From positions 1-64,000 of the forward strand of contig CAZFJC010000007.1 of NCBI GenBank assembly GCA_964518765.1: 64,000 bases of DNA, in the 5' to 3' direction. The DNA comes from CAZPNX01 sp964518765. Its GTDB lineage: Bacteria; Edwardsbacteria; AC1; EtOH8. The notes below the pieces were generated by a model that had not been told where the DNA came from, ran no database searches, and saw only the letters and a list, made by a program, of their open reading frames with translations. The translations under genes and the position numbers were made by a program. Positions 51,823 through 59,969 of the stretch are shown one piece after another. The first letter of the stretch is position 1; every line of letters starts with the position of its first letter.

Positions 51823-52322
51823 TTTCCGCCCTTTTTAATCAGGTCGTCGATGGCCCGACGGTGGGCCCGGAAGGCTAGGCGGGGGAGCCTGCCGACCGGG
51901 AACCATCCTATCTCCGAGGCGTCGTCGCCTGCCTGCGGCCTGCCGGATAAAACCGTCCCCCGATAGACAATGAGAATAGCGTGGGTGCGGGGATCGTCGT
52001 GTCCGCTGTAAACCCCCACCAGCTTTCCCACTTTGATCCCGAGCCCGGTCTCCTCCAGGGTTTCCCGAGAGGCGCATTCTTCAGGGCTCTCCTCGTACTC
52101 CATGAACCCGGCCGGCATCGACCATAGTCCGGGGTAGGGGGAGTATTTCCTCCTGACCAGAAGCAGGCGGCCGGCGCGGAGGATCAGCACCCCGACGGCG
52201 GGGGTGGGATTGAGGTAATGGATGAAGCCGCAAGACGGGCAGACGCGGCGGCGTCGGCCGTCTAGGACGCGGACGGACAGGGGAGATCCGCAGCTGGGGC
52301 AGAAGCGGAAGTGACGGGACAT
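51819..52322 (-). CDS. NUDIX hydrolase with N-terminal zinc ribbon
   Basis: A 167-residue protein. The N-terminus has paired cysteines FCPSCGSPL and VCPSCGFIHY, a zinc ribbon as in NudC-like and ADP-ribose type members. The Nudix box GFMEYEESPEECASRETLEETG keeps the glycine and the REx2EE core (RETLEE). The start at 52322 (MSRHFRFC) fits the ribbon; the longer frame upstream runs into the terminator of rpmB. It is part of a nudix-ruvX-mltG group. Confidence 0.88.
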   Translation of the reverse strand: MSRHFRFCPSCGSPLSVRVLDGRRRRVCPSCGFIHYLNPTPAVGVLILRAGRLLLVRRKYSPYPGLWSMPAGFMEYEESPEECASRETLEETGLGIKVGKLVGVYSGHDDPRTHAILIVYRGTVLSGRPQAGDDASEIGWFPVGRLPRLAFRAHRRAIDDLIKKGGK

Positions 52323-52355
52323 AAGAAAAGGCTGCTCGGCCTTGGCCGGCAGCCT
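52323..52355 (-). terminator. Rho-independent terminator after rpmB
   Basis: On the minus strand AGGCTGC, inner CGGCCAAGGCCG, then GCAGCCT followed by TTTCTT. It lies between the rpmB stop and the nudix start, so rpmB expression is partly separated from what follows. Confidence 0.75.
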
Positions 52356-52360
52356 CTTTC

Positions 52361-52552
52361 TCACTTGGATTTCTTGACTTTGCCGGAGCGGAGGCAGGAG
52401 GTGCAAACGTTGATCCGCCTAACCTTGCCGTCGAACTCAGCCTTGACCCTCTGGAGGTTCGGATTCCAGCGTCGGGGGCCTTTATTGTTGGCGTGGCTGA
52501 CGGAATGGCCGAAGGTCGCCCCCTTGCCGCATATATCGCATATGCGCGGCAT
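52361..52552 (-). CDS. rpmB: 50S ribosomal protein bL28
   Basis: A 63-residue large-subunit protein. It begins MPRICDICGKGATFGHSVSH and contains NNKGPRRWNPNLQRV; CDICG and CTSCL give the zinc-binding cysteine form of bL28. Length is normal. It lies apart from rpmG, as is common. Confidence 0.96.
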   Translation of the reverse strand: MPRICDICGKGATFGHSVSHANNKGPRRWNPNLQRVKAEFDGKVRRINVCTSCLRSGKVKKSK

Positions 52553-52587
52553 CTTGTGGTCCTTTCGATTGGGTGATGTTTTCGTGT

Positions 52588-52935
52588 TTATTCAGAGATC
52601 CAGTAGAGGAAGCGGCCGCAGTTGCCGCAGGTTGATATCTTCTGGTTGCGCTCGGTGTCGCTGGCCTGGGCGGTAGGCATCCTGATGTAGCAGCCGCAGC
52701 AGATGCTGTTTATCACTGGCACCACCGGGCGGCCGTAGCGTTCCTTCAGCTTGCGGTAGCGGGCAATGATGGCCGGATCCACCTGCCGCTCAATGTCGGT
52801 CCGAGCCTGGATGATGTGCTCCAGGCCGTCGATCTTGAAACCCAGGGCCTTTTGGTTGGCCGCCTCGTCGGTGGCCTCCTTGATGGTCAGCTCAAGATCG
52901 TGCAGGGTTACCAGAAGTTCCAGTTGGGGATGCAT
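52588..52935 (-). CDS. Coiled-coil/zinc-ribbon protein (C4-type, CdsZ-like)
   Basis: A 115-residue protein with a helical N-terminal half (LVTLHDLELTIKEATDEAAN, likely coiled coil) and a C-terminal zinc ribbon SICCGCYIRMPT...ISTCGNCGRFLYWISE. This resembles the short C4-type zinc-ribbon proteins encoded near RNase H or NIF3 genes in many bacteria; the function is not established. The start at 52935 has AGGA before it; the frame extends 12 codons upstream. Confidence 0.75.
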   Translation of the reverse strand: MHPQLELLVTLHDLELTIKEATDEAANQKALGFKIDGLEHIIQARTDIERQVDPAIIARYRKLKERYGRPVVPVINSICCGCYIRMPTAQASDTERNQKISTCGNCGRFLYWISE

Positions 52936-53004
52936 GGCTATTTTCCTATATTGACGGATTGGCGTGGGCACTACATACGCTCGCGCCGGCGGCCGAGCCC
53001 TTGA

Positions 53005-53463
53005 CTACAGGTCCTTTTCCAGCTGGGCCAGCCGCTCGATGAACTCGGCTGGGGTCTCCACCGAGTACAGGGGATCGTTGGCCGACAGATCCTTGGCAAG
53101 CTGGGCTATCCTTCCCAGGGTGATCAGGTACATGTTCTTGGGGTCATGGGGAGGGGCGATGATCAACAGGAAGATCCTGGCCGGCTTCTTGTCGATGGAG
53201 CCGAAATCAATCCCGGCCTTGCTGCGCCCGGCGATCAAGGTCAGCGAGTTCAGCATCAGGGAGCGGCAGTGGGGGATGGCCACGCCGCGGCCGATGCCGG
53301 TGGAGCCCAGCTCTTCGCGCTGTTTGAGGTTGACCAGCAGGATCTGTTGGGCCTTCTCGCCCAGGGGGGTCATGCCCACCAGCTCCTTGAGGATGCCGTC
53401 CCGGTTGGAAGACTTCAGGGCCAGGTTGACCATGCCGGGCTTAAGCAGCCCGGCCAAGCTCAC
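53005..53463 (-). CDS. PTS EIIA-type (PtsN-like) phosphocarrier domain protein
   Basis: A 152-residue EIIA protein of the fructose/nitrogen type. The phosphoryl-accepting His lies in RGVAIPHCRSLML, and LLKPGMVNLALKSSNRDGIL and RIFLLIIAPPHDPKNMYLIT match the fold. There are no EIIB, EIIC or HPr genes here, so a regulatory role is more likely than sugar transport. The GTG start at 53463 overlaps the rplI stop (GTGA); an upstream ATG at 53478 lies inside rplI. Confidence 0.85.
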   Translation of the reverse strand: MSLAGLLKPGMVNLALKSSNRDGILKELVGMTPLGEKAQQILLVNLKQREELGSTGIGRGVAIPHCRSLMLNSLTLIAGRSKAGIDFGSIDKKPARIFLLIIAPPHDPKNMYLITLGRIAQLAKDLSANDPLYSVETPAEFIERLAQLEKDL

Positions 53464-53903
53464 TGTCGCACCACCCATAGCTTCACCGTCGCCTCCACCT
53501 CGGGGTGGAGTTTAATAGGTATATTATAGACCCCCAGCTTTTTGATGGGCTCCTCCAGCTCTATCTTACGCTTGTCGATCTTGATGCCCTGCTGAGCCAT
53601 CAGCTCGGCGATGTCGGCGGCGGTCACCGAACCGTAGAGCCGGTCCTCGTCGCCGGCCTGGACGGTGGCGGTGCAGGAGATCTCGTTGATGGCCTTGGCC
53701 TGCTCCTCGGCCAGATGCTTCTTCTGGGATATCTTCAGCTCCTCGTATTTGATGCGGCTCTGGATGCTTCTCAGGGAGGAGTCGGTGGCTGGCAGGGCCA
53801 GGCCCTGGGGGATCAGGTAGTTGCGGGCGTAGCCCGGTTTGACCTCCACCACCTGGGTACGCTTGCCCAGGCTGGGGATATCCTTGGTGAGTATGACCTT
53901 CAT
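53460..53903 (-). CDS. rplI: 50S ribosomal protein bL9
   Basis: A 147-residue large-subunit protein with the N-terminal domain MKVILTKDIPSLGKRTQVVE and VKPGYARNYLIPQGLALPAT, a long central helix (about 40-75) and the C-terminal RNA-binding domain. The start at 53903 has a strong AGGAGG; the open frame goes further upstream but only as overlap with the preceding gene. It is part of the rpsF-ssb-rpsR-rplI run. Confidence 0.95.
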   Translation of the reverse strand: MKVILTKDIPSLGKRTQVVEVKPGYARNYLIPQGLALPATDSSLRSIQSRIKYEELKISQKKHLAEEQAKAINEISCTATVQAGDEDRLYGSVTAADIAELMAQQGIKIDKRKIELEEPIKKLGVYNIPIKLHPEVEATVKLWVVRQ

Positions 53904-53917
53904 CTGTGATCCTCCTG

Positions 53918-54175
53918 TCAGCGGTGCTCTGAGATGAAGGGCAGCAGCGCCAGATGACGAGCTCGCTTGACGGCTATGGTCAACAGGCGCTGGTGGCGGG
54001 CGCAATTGCCGGACACCCGGCGGGGGACGATCTTGCCGCGCTCGGTCATGAAGTGCCGGAGCTTCTTGTCGTCGCGGTAGTTGATCTCCTCCGCTTTTTC
54101 CATGCAGAACTTGCAGACCTTGCGGAAGGACGGCCGGCGTTCCCGGGGGCCGTTGGATTGGTTTCGCTTGATCAT
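53918..54175 (-). CDS. rpsR: 30S ribosomal protein bS18
   Basis: An 85-residue small-subunit protein. RPSFRKVCKFCMEKAEEINY with a pair of cysteines, then GKIVPRRVSGNCARHQRLLT and IAVKRARHLALLPF, is the bS18 signature. It follows the second ssb gene and precedes rplI by 14 bases. Confidence 0.97.
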   Translation of the reverse strand: MIKRNQSNGPRERRPSFRKVCKFCMEKAEEINYRDDKKLRHFMTERGKIVPRRVSGNCARHQRLLTIAVKRARHLALLPFISEHR

Positions 54176-54236
54176 ATTCCTCGGTTGGATGCGTTTATGT
54201 TTTTTTGTTGTCCGCTGCGGTTGGCTCTTACGTAAG

Positions 54237-54611
54237 CTATTCGTCTATCTCGGCCTCGCCGGACGGAGCCTTCTCCAGGAAACCTATCCGGTCGGCCCTT
54301 ATCTCGAGCACCGAGCGTTTCTGTCCGGCCTCGGTCTCCCAGGAGCGGCTTTCCAGACGTCCCTCCACCAGCACCGGGCTTCCCTTGTGCAGATAACGGT
54401 TGACTAGCTCGGCCACCTTCATCCAGCAGACCACGTTGATGTAGGTGGTGTCGTCCTGCCATTGGCCGGCGGCGTCCTTGTAGCGGCGGTTGTAGGCCAG
54501 GGATACGGTGCAGACCGCTTTGCCAGCCGGGGTGTACCTGAGCTCGGGGTCGCGGGTCAGCCTTCCGGAGATGATGACCCGGTTAATGTTGGGGACTTTC
54601 AACTCTGACAT
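54237..54611 (-). CDS. Single-stranded DNA-binding protein, second copy without acidic tip
   Basis: A 124-residue OB-fold protein of the SSB family: VIISGRLTRDPELRYTPAGK, VCWMKVAELVNRYLHKGSPV and EGRLESRSWETEAGQKRSVL. Unlike its neighbour it lacks the long flexible linker and the DDDLPF-type acidic tip that recruits partner proteins; it ends EAEIDE. It lies 10 bases after the longer ssb, so the two are co-transcribed. It may bind single strands without recruiting partners, or form mixed tetramers. The assignment is inferred from sequence. Confidence 0.88.
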   Translation of the reverse strand: MSELKVPNINRVIISGRLTRDPELRYTPAGKAVCTVSLAYNRRYKDAAGQWQDDTTYINVVCWMKVAELVNRYLHKGSPVLVEGRLESRSWETEAGQKRSVLEIRADRIGFLEKAPSGEAEIDE

Positions 54612-54621
54612 GGCGCTGAGC

Positions 54622-55080
54622 CTAGAAGGGGAGGTCGTCGTCGCTCTTACCGTTGTCCAGAGCCGGCTCGGCGTAGGGCTCGGCCGGCGCCGGCGGCTCG
54701 CCCGGCTCTTGGAGGGCGCCTACCTCGCTGCGGAACTCGCGCTCCAGGAACTCTATCCGGTCGGCTCTGATCTCCAGGGTGCTGCGCTTCTGGCCGTCCT
54801 CGGTCTCCCAGGAACGGTTCTGCAGTTTTCCCTCGACCAGCACCGCCCGCCCCTTGGACAGGTATTGGCGGCATAGCTCGGCCAGCTTCTGCCAGGCCAC
54901 GATGCCGACGAAGGTAGTCTCCTCCTTGACTTCGCCGGTCGGGCTGCGGAACCGCCGGTTGATGGCGATGGTGAAGTTGGCCACCGGGGTGCCGTTGGTG
55001 GTCTGTCTGACCTCGGGGTCCTTGGTCAAGCGGCCGATGAGAAAAACCCGATTCAGGTTGGCCAGTTTCAGTTCTGGCAT
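54622..55080 (-). CDS. ssb: Single-stranded DNA-binding protein
   Basis: A 152-residue SSB with the OB fold (VFLIGRLTKDPEVRQTTNGT, VAWQKLAELCRQYLSKGRAV, EGKLQNRSWETEDGQKRSTL), a Pro/Glu-rich linker and the canonical tip DDDLPF that docks repair and replication proteins. It is the first of two tandem ssb genes between rpsF and rpsR, the normal position of ssb. Confidence 0.95.
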   Translation of the reverse strand: MPELKLANLNRVFLIGRLTKDPEVRQTTNGTPVANFTIAINRRFRSPTGEVKEETTFVGIVAWQKLAELCRQYLSKGRAVLVEGKLQNRSWETEDGQKRSTLEIRADRIEFLEREFRSEVGALQEPGEPPAPAEPYAEPALDNGKSDDDLPF

Positions 55081-55122
55081 GCTGCGGTCCCTTCAAGTAA
55101 TGGCTTATATGCTTTCCCGATC

Positions 55123-55515
55123 TCAGGCAGCGTTCTCCTGCCCTGCCACCGGCTCGGCCGGGGCGCCGGACGGTTGTTCCGGCGCCCTCTCCGGGTCGGC
55201 CTGGGAGGCGGGTTCTGACGAGACGATCTGAATGTGGCCCCTGACGATCAAGTGTCGCAGGATGTGTTCGTCCAGCTGGATAGCCCGGGTGAGCTCCCGG
55301 GGGGCGCCGGAGTCGGCGAAGAACTGAAAGCAGATGTATGTCGCCTCATGGCGGTTCTTGATGGGGTAGCTCATCTTGCGGCGTCCCCAGCGCTCCACCG
55401 CCGACATACGGCCGTTGTTCCTCTTGACCACTTCGGCCAGCTTCTCTAGTTTTTTGTCGACTCCGGCGTCGTCCAGCGAGGGGTCGACCACGATGACTGT
55501 TTCGTAGGCGTTCAA
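55123..55515 (-). CDS. rpsF: 30S ribosomal protein bS6
   Basis: A 130-residue small-subunit protein. The core is YETVIVVDPSLDDAGVDKKL, RWGRRKMSYPIKNRHEATYI and AIQLDEHILRHLIVR. The C-terminal extension is Pro/Glu-rich (about 100-130). The start is a TTG: no ATG lies in a suitable place and the codon directly precedes the conserved NAYETV. It begins one base after the pth stop. Confidence 0.94.
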   Translation of the reverse strand: MNAYETVIVVDPSLDDAGVDKKLEKLAEVVKRNNGRMSAVERWGRRKMSYPIKNRHEATYICFQFFADSGAPRELTRAIQLDEHILRHLIVRGHIQIVSSEPASQADPERAPEQPSGAPAEPVAGQENAA

Positions 55516-55516
55516 C

Positions 55517-56092
55517 TTACCTAGGCTCCTCTTTTGTGGTTCGGTTTATTTCGTTCATGGCTTTTACGATGCCGTGCTCCAGCACCAGTGTTACCGCCTG
55601 AGCCCCCCGGGACACCAGCCAGGGGAGGTCGTTCATTTCTTCCAGGGCGAACCGGCCCAGGACATGTTCCGGGGTCCGTCCCGGGGCACTGGGGCGACCG
55701 ATGCCCATCCTCAGCCTGGCGAAATCCTCAGTCCCCAAGCATTGGATTATCGACTCCAGTCCTCGATGCCCTCCTGACGAACCGCCGGCTCTAAGCCGCA
55801 GCCGACCGAAGGCAAGATCGACGTCGTCGCAGACGACCAGCAGGTTCTTGGCCCCCAGGTTATGGTAGCGGAGGGCTCGGGCCACGGCGGTGCCGCTGAG
55901 GTTCATGAAGGTGGAGGGCTTGACCAGCAGGCATTCCCCGGCCCCCTCGAGGCGAGCCGAATCGTACAGAGTGCGGCGGCTCCAGGAGGCGCCGCCAGCC
56001 TCGGCCAGATGGTCGGCCACCATGAAGCCCAGATTGTGCCGGGTCCTGAGGTACTGGCGCCCGGGATTGCCCAGGCCGGCCACACACCACAT
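55517..56092 (-). CDS. pth: Peptidyl-tRNA hydrolase
   Basis: A 191-residue enzyme that releases peptides from dropped-off peptidyl-tRNA. Signatures are VAGLGNPGRQY, TRHNLGFMV (catalytic His), KPSTFMNLSG and CDDVDLAFGRLRLRAGGSSG, with the Asp. The start at 56092 (MWCVAGLGNPG) begins the conserved core; a GTG at 56110 would add six residues. It sits between rplY and rpsF, a common order. Confidence 0.95.
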   Translation of the reverse strand: MWCVAGLGNPGRQYLRTRHNLGFMVADHLAEAGGASWSRRTLYDSARLEGAGECLLVKPSTFMNLSGTAVARALRYHNLGAKNLLVVCDDVDLAFGRLRLRAGGSSGGHRGLESIIQCLGTEDFARLRMGIGRPSAPGRTPEHVLGRFALEEMNDLPWLVSRGAQAVTLVLEHGIVKAMNEINRTTKEEPR

Positions 56093-56120
56093 GCCGGAAG
56101 CGCTCCCCACCGCCCCAGGC

Positions 56121-56777
56121 TCAGGTTTCCTCTTCTTCCTCCTCCTTCTTTCCCTTGGAGATGACCTCGGGCTCCTTGGCCTCGGCCGCCGCCTCGGCCT
56201 CCGCGGCCGGCGCCTCCTCGACTATGGGCGCGATAACGGTGGCGATGACCTGGGATTTGTCGGAGAGGACCTCGATCCGCTCTAGGCTGATATCCCTGAC
56301 ATGTAGCGACTGCCCTACCTTAAGGGCCGAGATGTCGAGCACGATCTTGTCCGGGATGTCGCCGGGCAGGCAGGCCACCTCGACCATGTCTATGATGTGT
56401 TCCAGGATGCCGCCTTGGTTCTTGACCCCCTCCGGCGTGCCCGTGGTCTCCACCGGCACCTTGACCTTGATCTTCTCGTCCATCCTGATCTGCTGAAGAT
56501 CCAGGTGGAGCAGTCGGTTGCGAATGGGCTCGGTCTGGGTCTCGCGGATAACGGCCTTGATGGCGGTCCCGTCCTCGAGTTTGAGGGTGATGATGGTATT
56601 CTCCCCGAAGGTGGACTTGAACAGGGGCAGCAGCTCTTTGGCGTTTAGGGAGATGGGGGTGGCCACCTGGCCGTGTCCGTAGACCACGGCCGGTACCAGC
56701 CCCCGGCTGCGGAGCTTCTTGACCGGGGCCTTGCCGAACTCCGGCCGTTTCTGAGCTGTCAGTGTGATCTCGTGCAT
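56121..56777 (-). CDS. rplY: 50S ribosomal protein bL25 (Ctc type)
   Basis: A 218-residue 5S rRNA-binding protein of the long, general-stress Ctc form, with two domains. The N-terminal one begins RPEFGKAPVKKLRSRGLVPA, and IRNRLLHLDLQQIRMDEKIK connects to the C-terminal TL5 domain (about 100-190). The tail is Ala/Glu-rich and acidic (EVISKGKKEEEEEET). It lies between prs and pth, the usual neighbours. Confidence 0.94.
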   Translation of the reverse strand: MHEITLTAQKRPEFGKAPVKKLRSRGLVPAVVYGHGQVATPISLNAKELLPLFKSTFGENTIITLKLEDGTAIKAVIRETQTEPIRNRLLHLDLQQIRMDEKIKVKVPVETTGTPEGVKNQGGILEHIIDMVEVACLPGDIPDKIVLDISALKVGQSLHVRDISLERIEVLSDKSQVIATVIAPIVEEAPAAEAEAAAEAKEPEVISKGKKEEEEEET

Positions 56778-56810
56778 GCGGGTTCCTTATGTTATCGATT
56801 TATTGGTTGC

Positions 56811-57752
56811 TCAGACGAATAGGGAGCTGACCGAGCGCTCGCCGTGTATCCTGACGATGGCGTCGGCCAACAGCTTGGCGATGGAAAGCACCGTGATTTT
56901 AGGCAGGCGTTTCTCCTGTGGCAGGGGGATGGTGTCGGTCACCACCAGCCGCTTGATGCAGGAGGCCCTCAGGCACTCGGGGGCACCGCCGGAGAGCATG
57001 GGATGGGTGGCGGAGGCGTAGATGTCCTTCGCCCCCTGGCGCTTGAGGGTTTCGGCCACCTTGGTCAGGGTACGGCCGGTGTCCATGATGTCGTCGACAA
57101 TCAGGCAGTGCTTGCCCTGGACATCGCCCACCACGTTCATGATCTCCACCTGGTTGGCCATGGGACGACGCTTGTCGATAAAAGCCAGGGGGACGCTGGC
57201 CCCCAGCCTTTTGGCGAAGGCCCGGGCCCGGTTGGCGCCGCCGGTGTCCGGGGCCACCACCACCAGGTCGCGCAACCTCAGCCTCTTTACATAGTCGATG
57301 ATGACCGGCATGGCGTAGAGGTGGTCCACCGGGATGTCGAAGAAGCCCTGGATGGCCTCGGCATGTAGGTCCAGAGTCAGCACCCGGTCGGCCCCAGCGG
57401 TGGTTATCAGGTTGGCCACCAGTTTGGCCGATATGGGCACCCGGGGCTGGTCCTTCCGCTCTTGCCGCGAGTATCCGAAGTAGGGGATGACGGCGGTGAT
57501 CCGCCTGGCCGAGGCCCGACGGGCGGCATCGATCAGCATCAGCAGCTCCAGCAGGTTGTCGGCCGGGGCGAAGGTGGGCTGGACGATGAAGGTGTCGGTG
57601 CCGCGGACGTTCTCGTTGATCTTGATCCTCAGCTCGCCGTCCGAGAAGCGATCGATGAGGCACGAACCGGGCTTGGAGCGCATATGGCGGCAGATGGCGG
57701 AGGCCAGGGCCGGGTTGGCCGAGCCGGAGAATATCTTCAATTCGCCGTTCAT
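56811..57752 (-). CDS. prs: Ribose-phosphate pyrophosphokinase
   Basis: A 313-residue cytoplasmic enzyme that makes PRPP from ribose 5-phosphate and ATP, feeding nucleotide, His and Trp synthesis. IKINENVRGTDTFIVQPTFA, YFGYSRQERKDQPRVPISAK (ATP/flexible loop), LDLHAEAIQGFFDIPVDHLY and the PRPP-binding HCLIVDDIMDTGRTL are intact. No ribosome site precedes the ATG, and the tRNA-Gln gene lies 59 bases upstream. Confidence 0.96.
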   Translation of the reverse strand: MNGELKIFSGSANPALASAICRHMRSKPGSCLIDRFSDGELRIKINENVRGTDTFIVQPTFAPADNLLELLMLIDAARRASARRITAVIPYFGYSRQERKDQPRVPISAKLVANLITTAGADRVLTLDLHAEAIQGFFDIPVDHLYAMPVIIDYVKRLRLRDLVVVAPDTGGANRARAFAKRLGASVPLAFIDKRRPMANQVEIMNVVGDVQGKHCLIVDDIMDTGRTLTKVAETLKRQGAKDIYASATHPMLSGGAPECLRASCIKRLVVTDTIPLPQEKRLPKITVLSIAKLLADAIVRIHGERSVSSLFV

Positions 57753-57811
57753 GCTGGTTCGATGAGACTATGCTTCAAAGTTATGTTCAAGCTTGTTTTC
57801 TTCCCTCTGGC

Positions 57812-57887
57812 TGGCTCGGGGGCAGGGACTCGAACCCCGGTCCTCAGCTCCAAAGGCTGGTGTCCTGCCGATTGGACGACCCCCGAG
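57812..57887 (-). tRNA. tRNA-Gln (TTG anticodon)
   Basis: Read on the minus strand. Acceptor arms CTCGGGG (57887-57881) and CCCCGAG (57821-57815) pair perfectly, D stem GTCC/GGAC, anticodon stem CAGC/GCTG around the loop CTTTGGA, so the anticodon is TTG (34-36), and a GTTCGAGTC T-loop. CCA is encoded at 57814-57812. Its place between spoVG and prs matches many genomes. Confidence 0.95.
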
Positions 57888-58074
57888 CTTTGAAAGATGT
57901 TCCCAGGCCGGGGATGGCCCGGATAGCCGCCGGGCAATAAAAAACGGTGGCAACGGGCGCCCCGGCATAGTCGGGACTTGACAAAGCCGCACGGAGATGT
58001 CCCGCCGGGCGGGACGCGGCGACCCTTCGTCAACCGTTGGGATTCGCTATTTTAATGTACCGGGAGGTCGCGGC

Positions 58075-58377
58075 TCAGTCCGCCGGAAACTCCCCCTGGT
58101 GGGCCACGGCCCCGCCGGTCTTGACGGCCTTTTCGTACTCGGCCAGAATCGCCTTCTCCAGCATCTGCCGGGTCTCGGAGTTGATGGGGTGGGCCACATC
58201 CTTGAACGTCCCGTCGGACATCTTGCGGCTGGGCATGGCGATGAACGGCCCGTTGGTCCCCTGGATGATCTTGATGCCGCGCACGGCGAAGGCGTTGTCG
58301 AAGGTGACGTTGGCGAAGGCCAACAGCTTGTCGTTGCCCGCCTGGCGCAAGGAGACGCGGACTTCGGTGATCTGCAT
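58075..58377 (-). CDS. spoVG: SpoVG-family RNA/DNA-binding regulator
   Basis: A 100-residue protein with the SpoVG signature MQITEVRVSLRQAGNDKLLA, FANVTFDNAFAVRGIKIIQG and NGPFIAMPSRKMSDGTFKDV, followed by AHPINSETRQMLEKAIL. SpoVG proteins bind nucleic acid and modulate division, sporulation or virulence genes. The ispE-spoVG-tRNA-Gln-prs order is widespread in bacteria. Confidence 0.95.
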   Translation of the reverse strand: MQITEVRVSLRQAGNDKLLAFANVTFDNAFAVRGIKIIQGTNGPFIAMPSRKMSDGTFKDVAHPINSETRQMLEKAILAEYEKAVKTGGAVAHQGEFPAD

Positions 58378-58408
58378 GGGGAAGACCTATGGTGTTACGG
58401 CTGGTTGT

Positions 58409-59293
58409 TTATTTACTGGGGAGGCTGTGGGCCAGGTAGCAACCGGGCCACCGGACACGAAGACCTCCCCAAGCCTTCCGGGCAGAGACCAGATCCTTGA
58501 ATATCCCAAAAACCGCAGAACCGCTGCCGCTCATCAGGCTGTTATAAGCCCCGGCGGCGACGAGATCATCCTTGGCTTCTTTTATCCGGCCATAACAAGA
58601 GATGACCGTCGGCTCAAGATCGTTGACCAACAATCTGCTTATCCGGGCCGGGCCATCGGCCCCTGCGAAGCTCCGAGCCAATATTTTACTATATCCGGCA
58701 TGTTTTGTCAACGCCCAATTTAGCTGGGAATAGGCCCAGGCCGTCGCTACCTGGAATCCGGGAAAGATGATGACCACATGAAACCTGGGAAGGTTTTTCA
58801 TCGGCCGGACATGCTCGCCGCGGCCGGTCACCAGGCAGGTTCCGCCATAGAGAAAGAAGGGGACATCGGATCCAATCTCGGCGGCTAAAAGCTCCAGGCT
58901 CTTGCCATCTAATCCTTTAACACTCCACAGTTTAGACAAAGACCTTAAAGCGACGGCCGCATTTGATGAGCCTCCTCCGAGACCGGCCCCTGCCGGTATT
59001 TTTTTGTACAATCTTATGGTCACCCCCTTGGGCCGACCAGGATGGCCTTTTTCCCTCTGGGCGAAAAGCCTGAGGCTTTCGGCCGCTCTTACCACCAAGT
59101 TGCGGCTGTCGGTGGGGATGGTGGGATCATCGCACAACAGCACTATCCGATCGTCCCGCCTGTGGCTGAAGGTCAACCGGTCACATAGGGAGATGGATTG
59201 AAAGATAGAACATAGCTCGTGGAAACCGTCGGAACGCTTACCCACGATCTTAAGGGCTAGGTTTATCTTGGCGAAGGCAAAGGCGGAAACCAT
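58409..59293 (-). CDS. ispE: 4-diphosphocytidyl-2-C-methyl-D-erythritol kinase
   Basis: A 294-residue GHMP kinase of the non-mevalonate isoprenoid pathway. It begins AFAKINLALKIVGKRSDGFH, has the ATP-binding motif PAGAGLGGGSSNAA, SDVPFFLYGG and the late LMSGSGSAVFG. It is the isoprenoid entry enzyme in this window, where UppP and UbiA use the products. The start at 59293 begins the conserved part; the frame continues upstream but without coding character. A promoter-like TATAAT lies six bases before it, so translation may be leaderless. Confidence 0.94.
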   Translation of the reverse strand: MVSAFAFAKINLALKIVGKRSDGFHELCSIFQSISLCDRLTFSHRRDDRIVLLCDDPTIPTDSRNLVVRAAESLRLFAQREKGHPGRPKGVTIRLYKKIPAGAGLGGGSSNAAVALRSLSKLWSVKGLDGKSLELLAAEIGSDVPFFLYGGTCLVTGRGEHVRPMKNLPRFHVVIIFPGFQVATAWAYSQLNWALTKHAGYSKILARSFAGADGPARISRLLVNDLEPTVISCYGRIKEAKDDLVAAGAYNSLMSGSGSAVFGIFKDLVSARKAWGGLRVRWPGCYLAHSLPSK

Positions 59294-59299
59294 ATTAAT

Positions 59300-59329
59300 A
59301 TTATAGCATAGATATATCATCTTAGGCAA
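59300..59329 (-). promoter_or_regulatory. Sigma-70-type promoter of ispE, nearly leaderless
   Basis: On the minus strand TTGCCT (59329-59324), an 18-base spacer, TATAAT (59305-59300). The -10 ends six bases before the ispE ATG, so the transcript should begin at or near the start codon. Confidence 0.5.
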
Positions 59330-59357
59330 TCGGAAGGCATTATCTCCTAAAAAAGGC

Positions 59358-59386
59358 TTGACACCGCCAGCAGATTGGAATAAACT
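59358..59386 (+). promoter_or_regulatory. Sigma-70-type promoter of the DUF2846 gene
   Basis: TTGACA (59358-59363), a 17-base spacer, TAAACT (59381-59386). Leader of about 27 bases with AGGAG before the ATG at 59421. It diverges from the ispE promoter. Confidence 0.65.
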
Positions 59387-59420
59387 ATTACCATAAAGCA
59401 TATATGACTTAGGAGAAGAT

Positions 59421-59858
59421 ATGTTTAACATTATTAACCCGCGCCCCAGGCGTAGCCTTCGTTGGCTGTGCCTGGCCCCCCTTTTTTTTCTATCCTGCGT
59501 TCATGGGAAACCTTATCAGCCGGTGGAGAGCTACCCTCCGGACCAGGCCCTGGTATATTTTTACAGACCGGAAGCCCACGGCACCAAGGGCGGGAAATAT
59601 TCGATCAAATGGGTGGAGACCGAGCTGGGCAAACTGCGCTACGGCAGCTATTTCACCTATCTGGCCGCACCAGGCTCCTATACATTCTACCATGAAAGTC
59701 ATTTTGGATTTGCCAAAATAGAGGTAAATTTGTTGGCCGGGGAGACTTATTATATTCGTTTTCGGGCTAGGGGATTGCTGGGGGGAAAATTGATTTTTGA
59801 ATTGGTGCCCTCCTCGTTCGCCCAGGTGGAATTGATGGATTGTCGGTATTATCCGTAG
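59421..59858 (+). CDS. DUF2846-like lipoprotein
   Basis: A 145-residue lipoprotein. The basic N-terminus (PRPRRSLRWL) and hydrophobic stretch end in the lipobox FLSC (Cys26). The mature part reads ALVYFYRPEAHGTKGGKYSI, SYFTYLAAPGSYTFYHESHF and NLLAGETYYIRFRARGLLGG, the conserved DUF2846 pattern; its function is unknown. It has its own promoter and AGGAG site. Confidence 0.85.
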   Translation: MFNIINPRPRRSLRWLCLAPLFFLSCVHGKPYQPVESYPPDQALVYFYRPEAHGTKGGKYSIKWVETELGKLRYGSYFTYLAAPGSYTFYHESHFGFAKIEVNLLAGETYYIRFRARGLLGGKLIFELVPSSFAQVELMDCRYYP

Positions 59859-59969
59859 CAGATTTGGGTTATAAGCGATTTTTCGCTTCAGTATATATCC
59901 GACCTGTCTTGGTAAACCAACTTTGACAGAATGGCGACACCCTGTCAATAGCGACATGCTTTACAGTCC

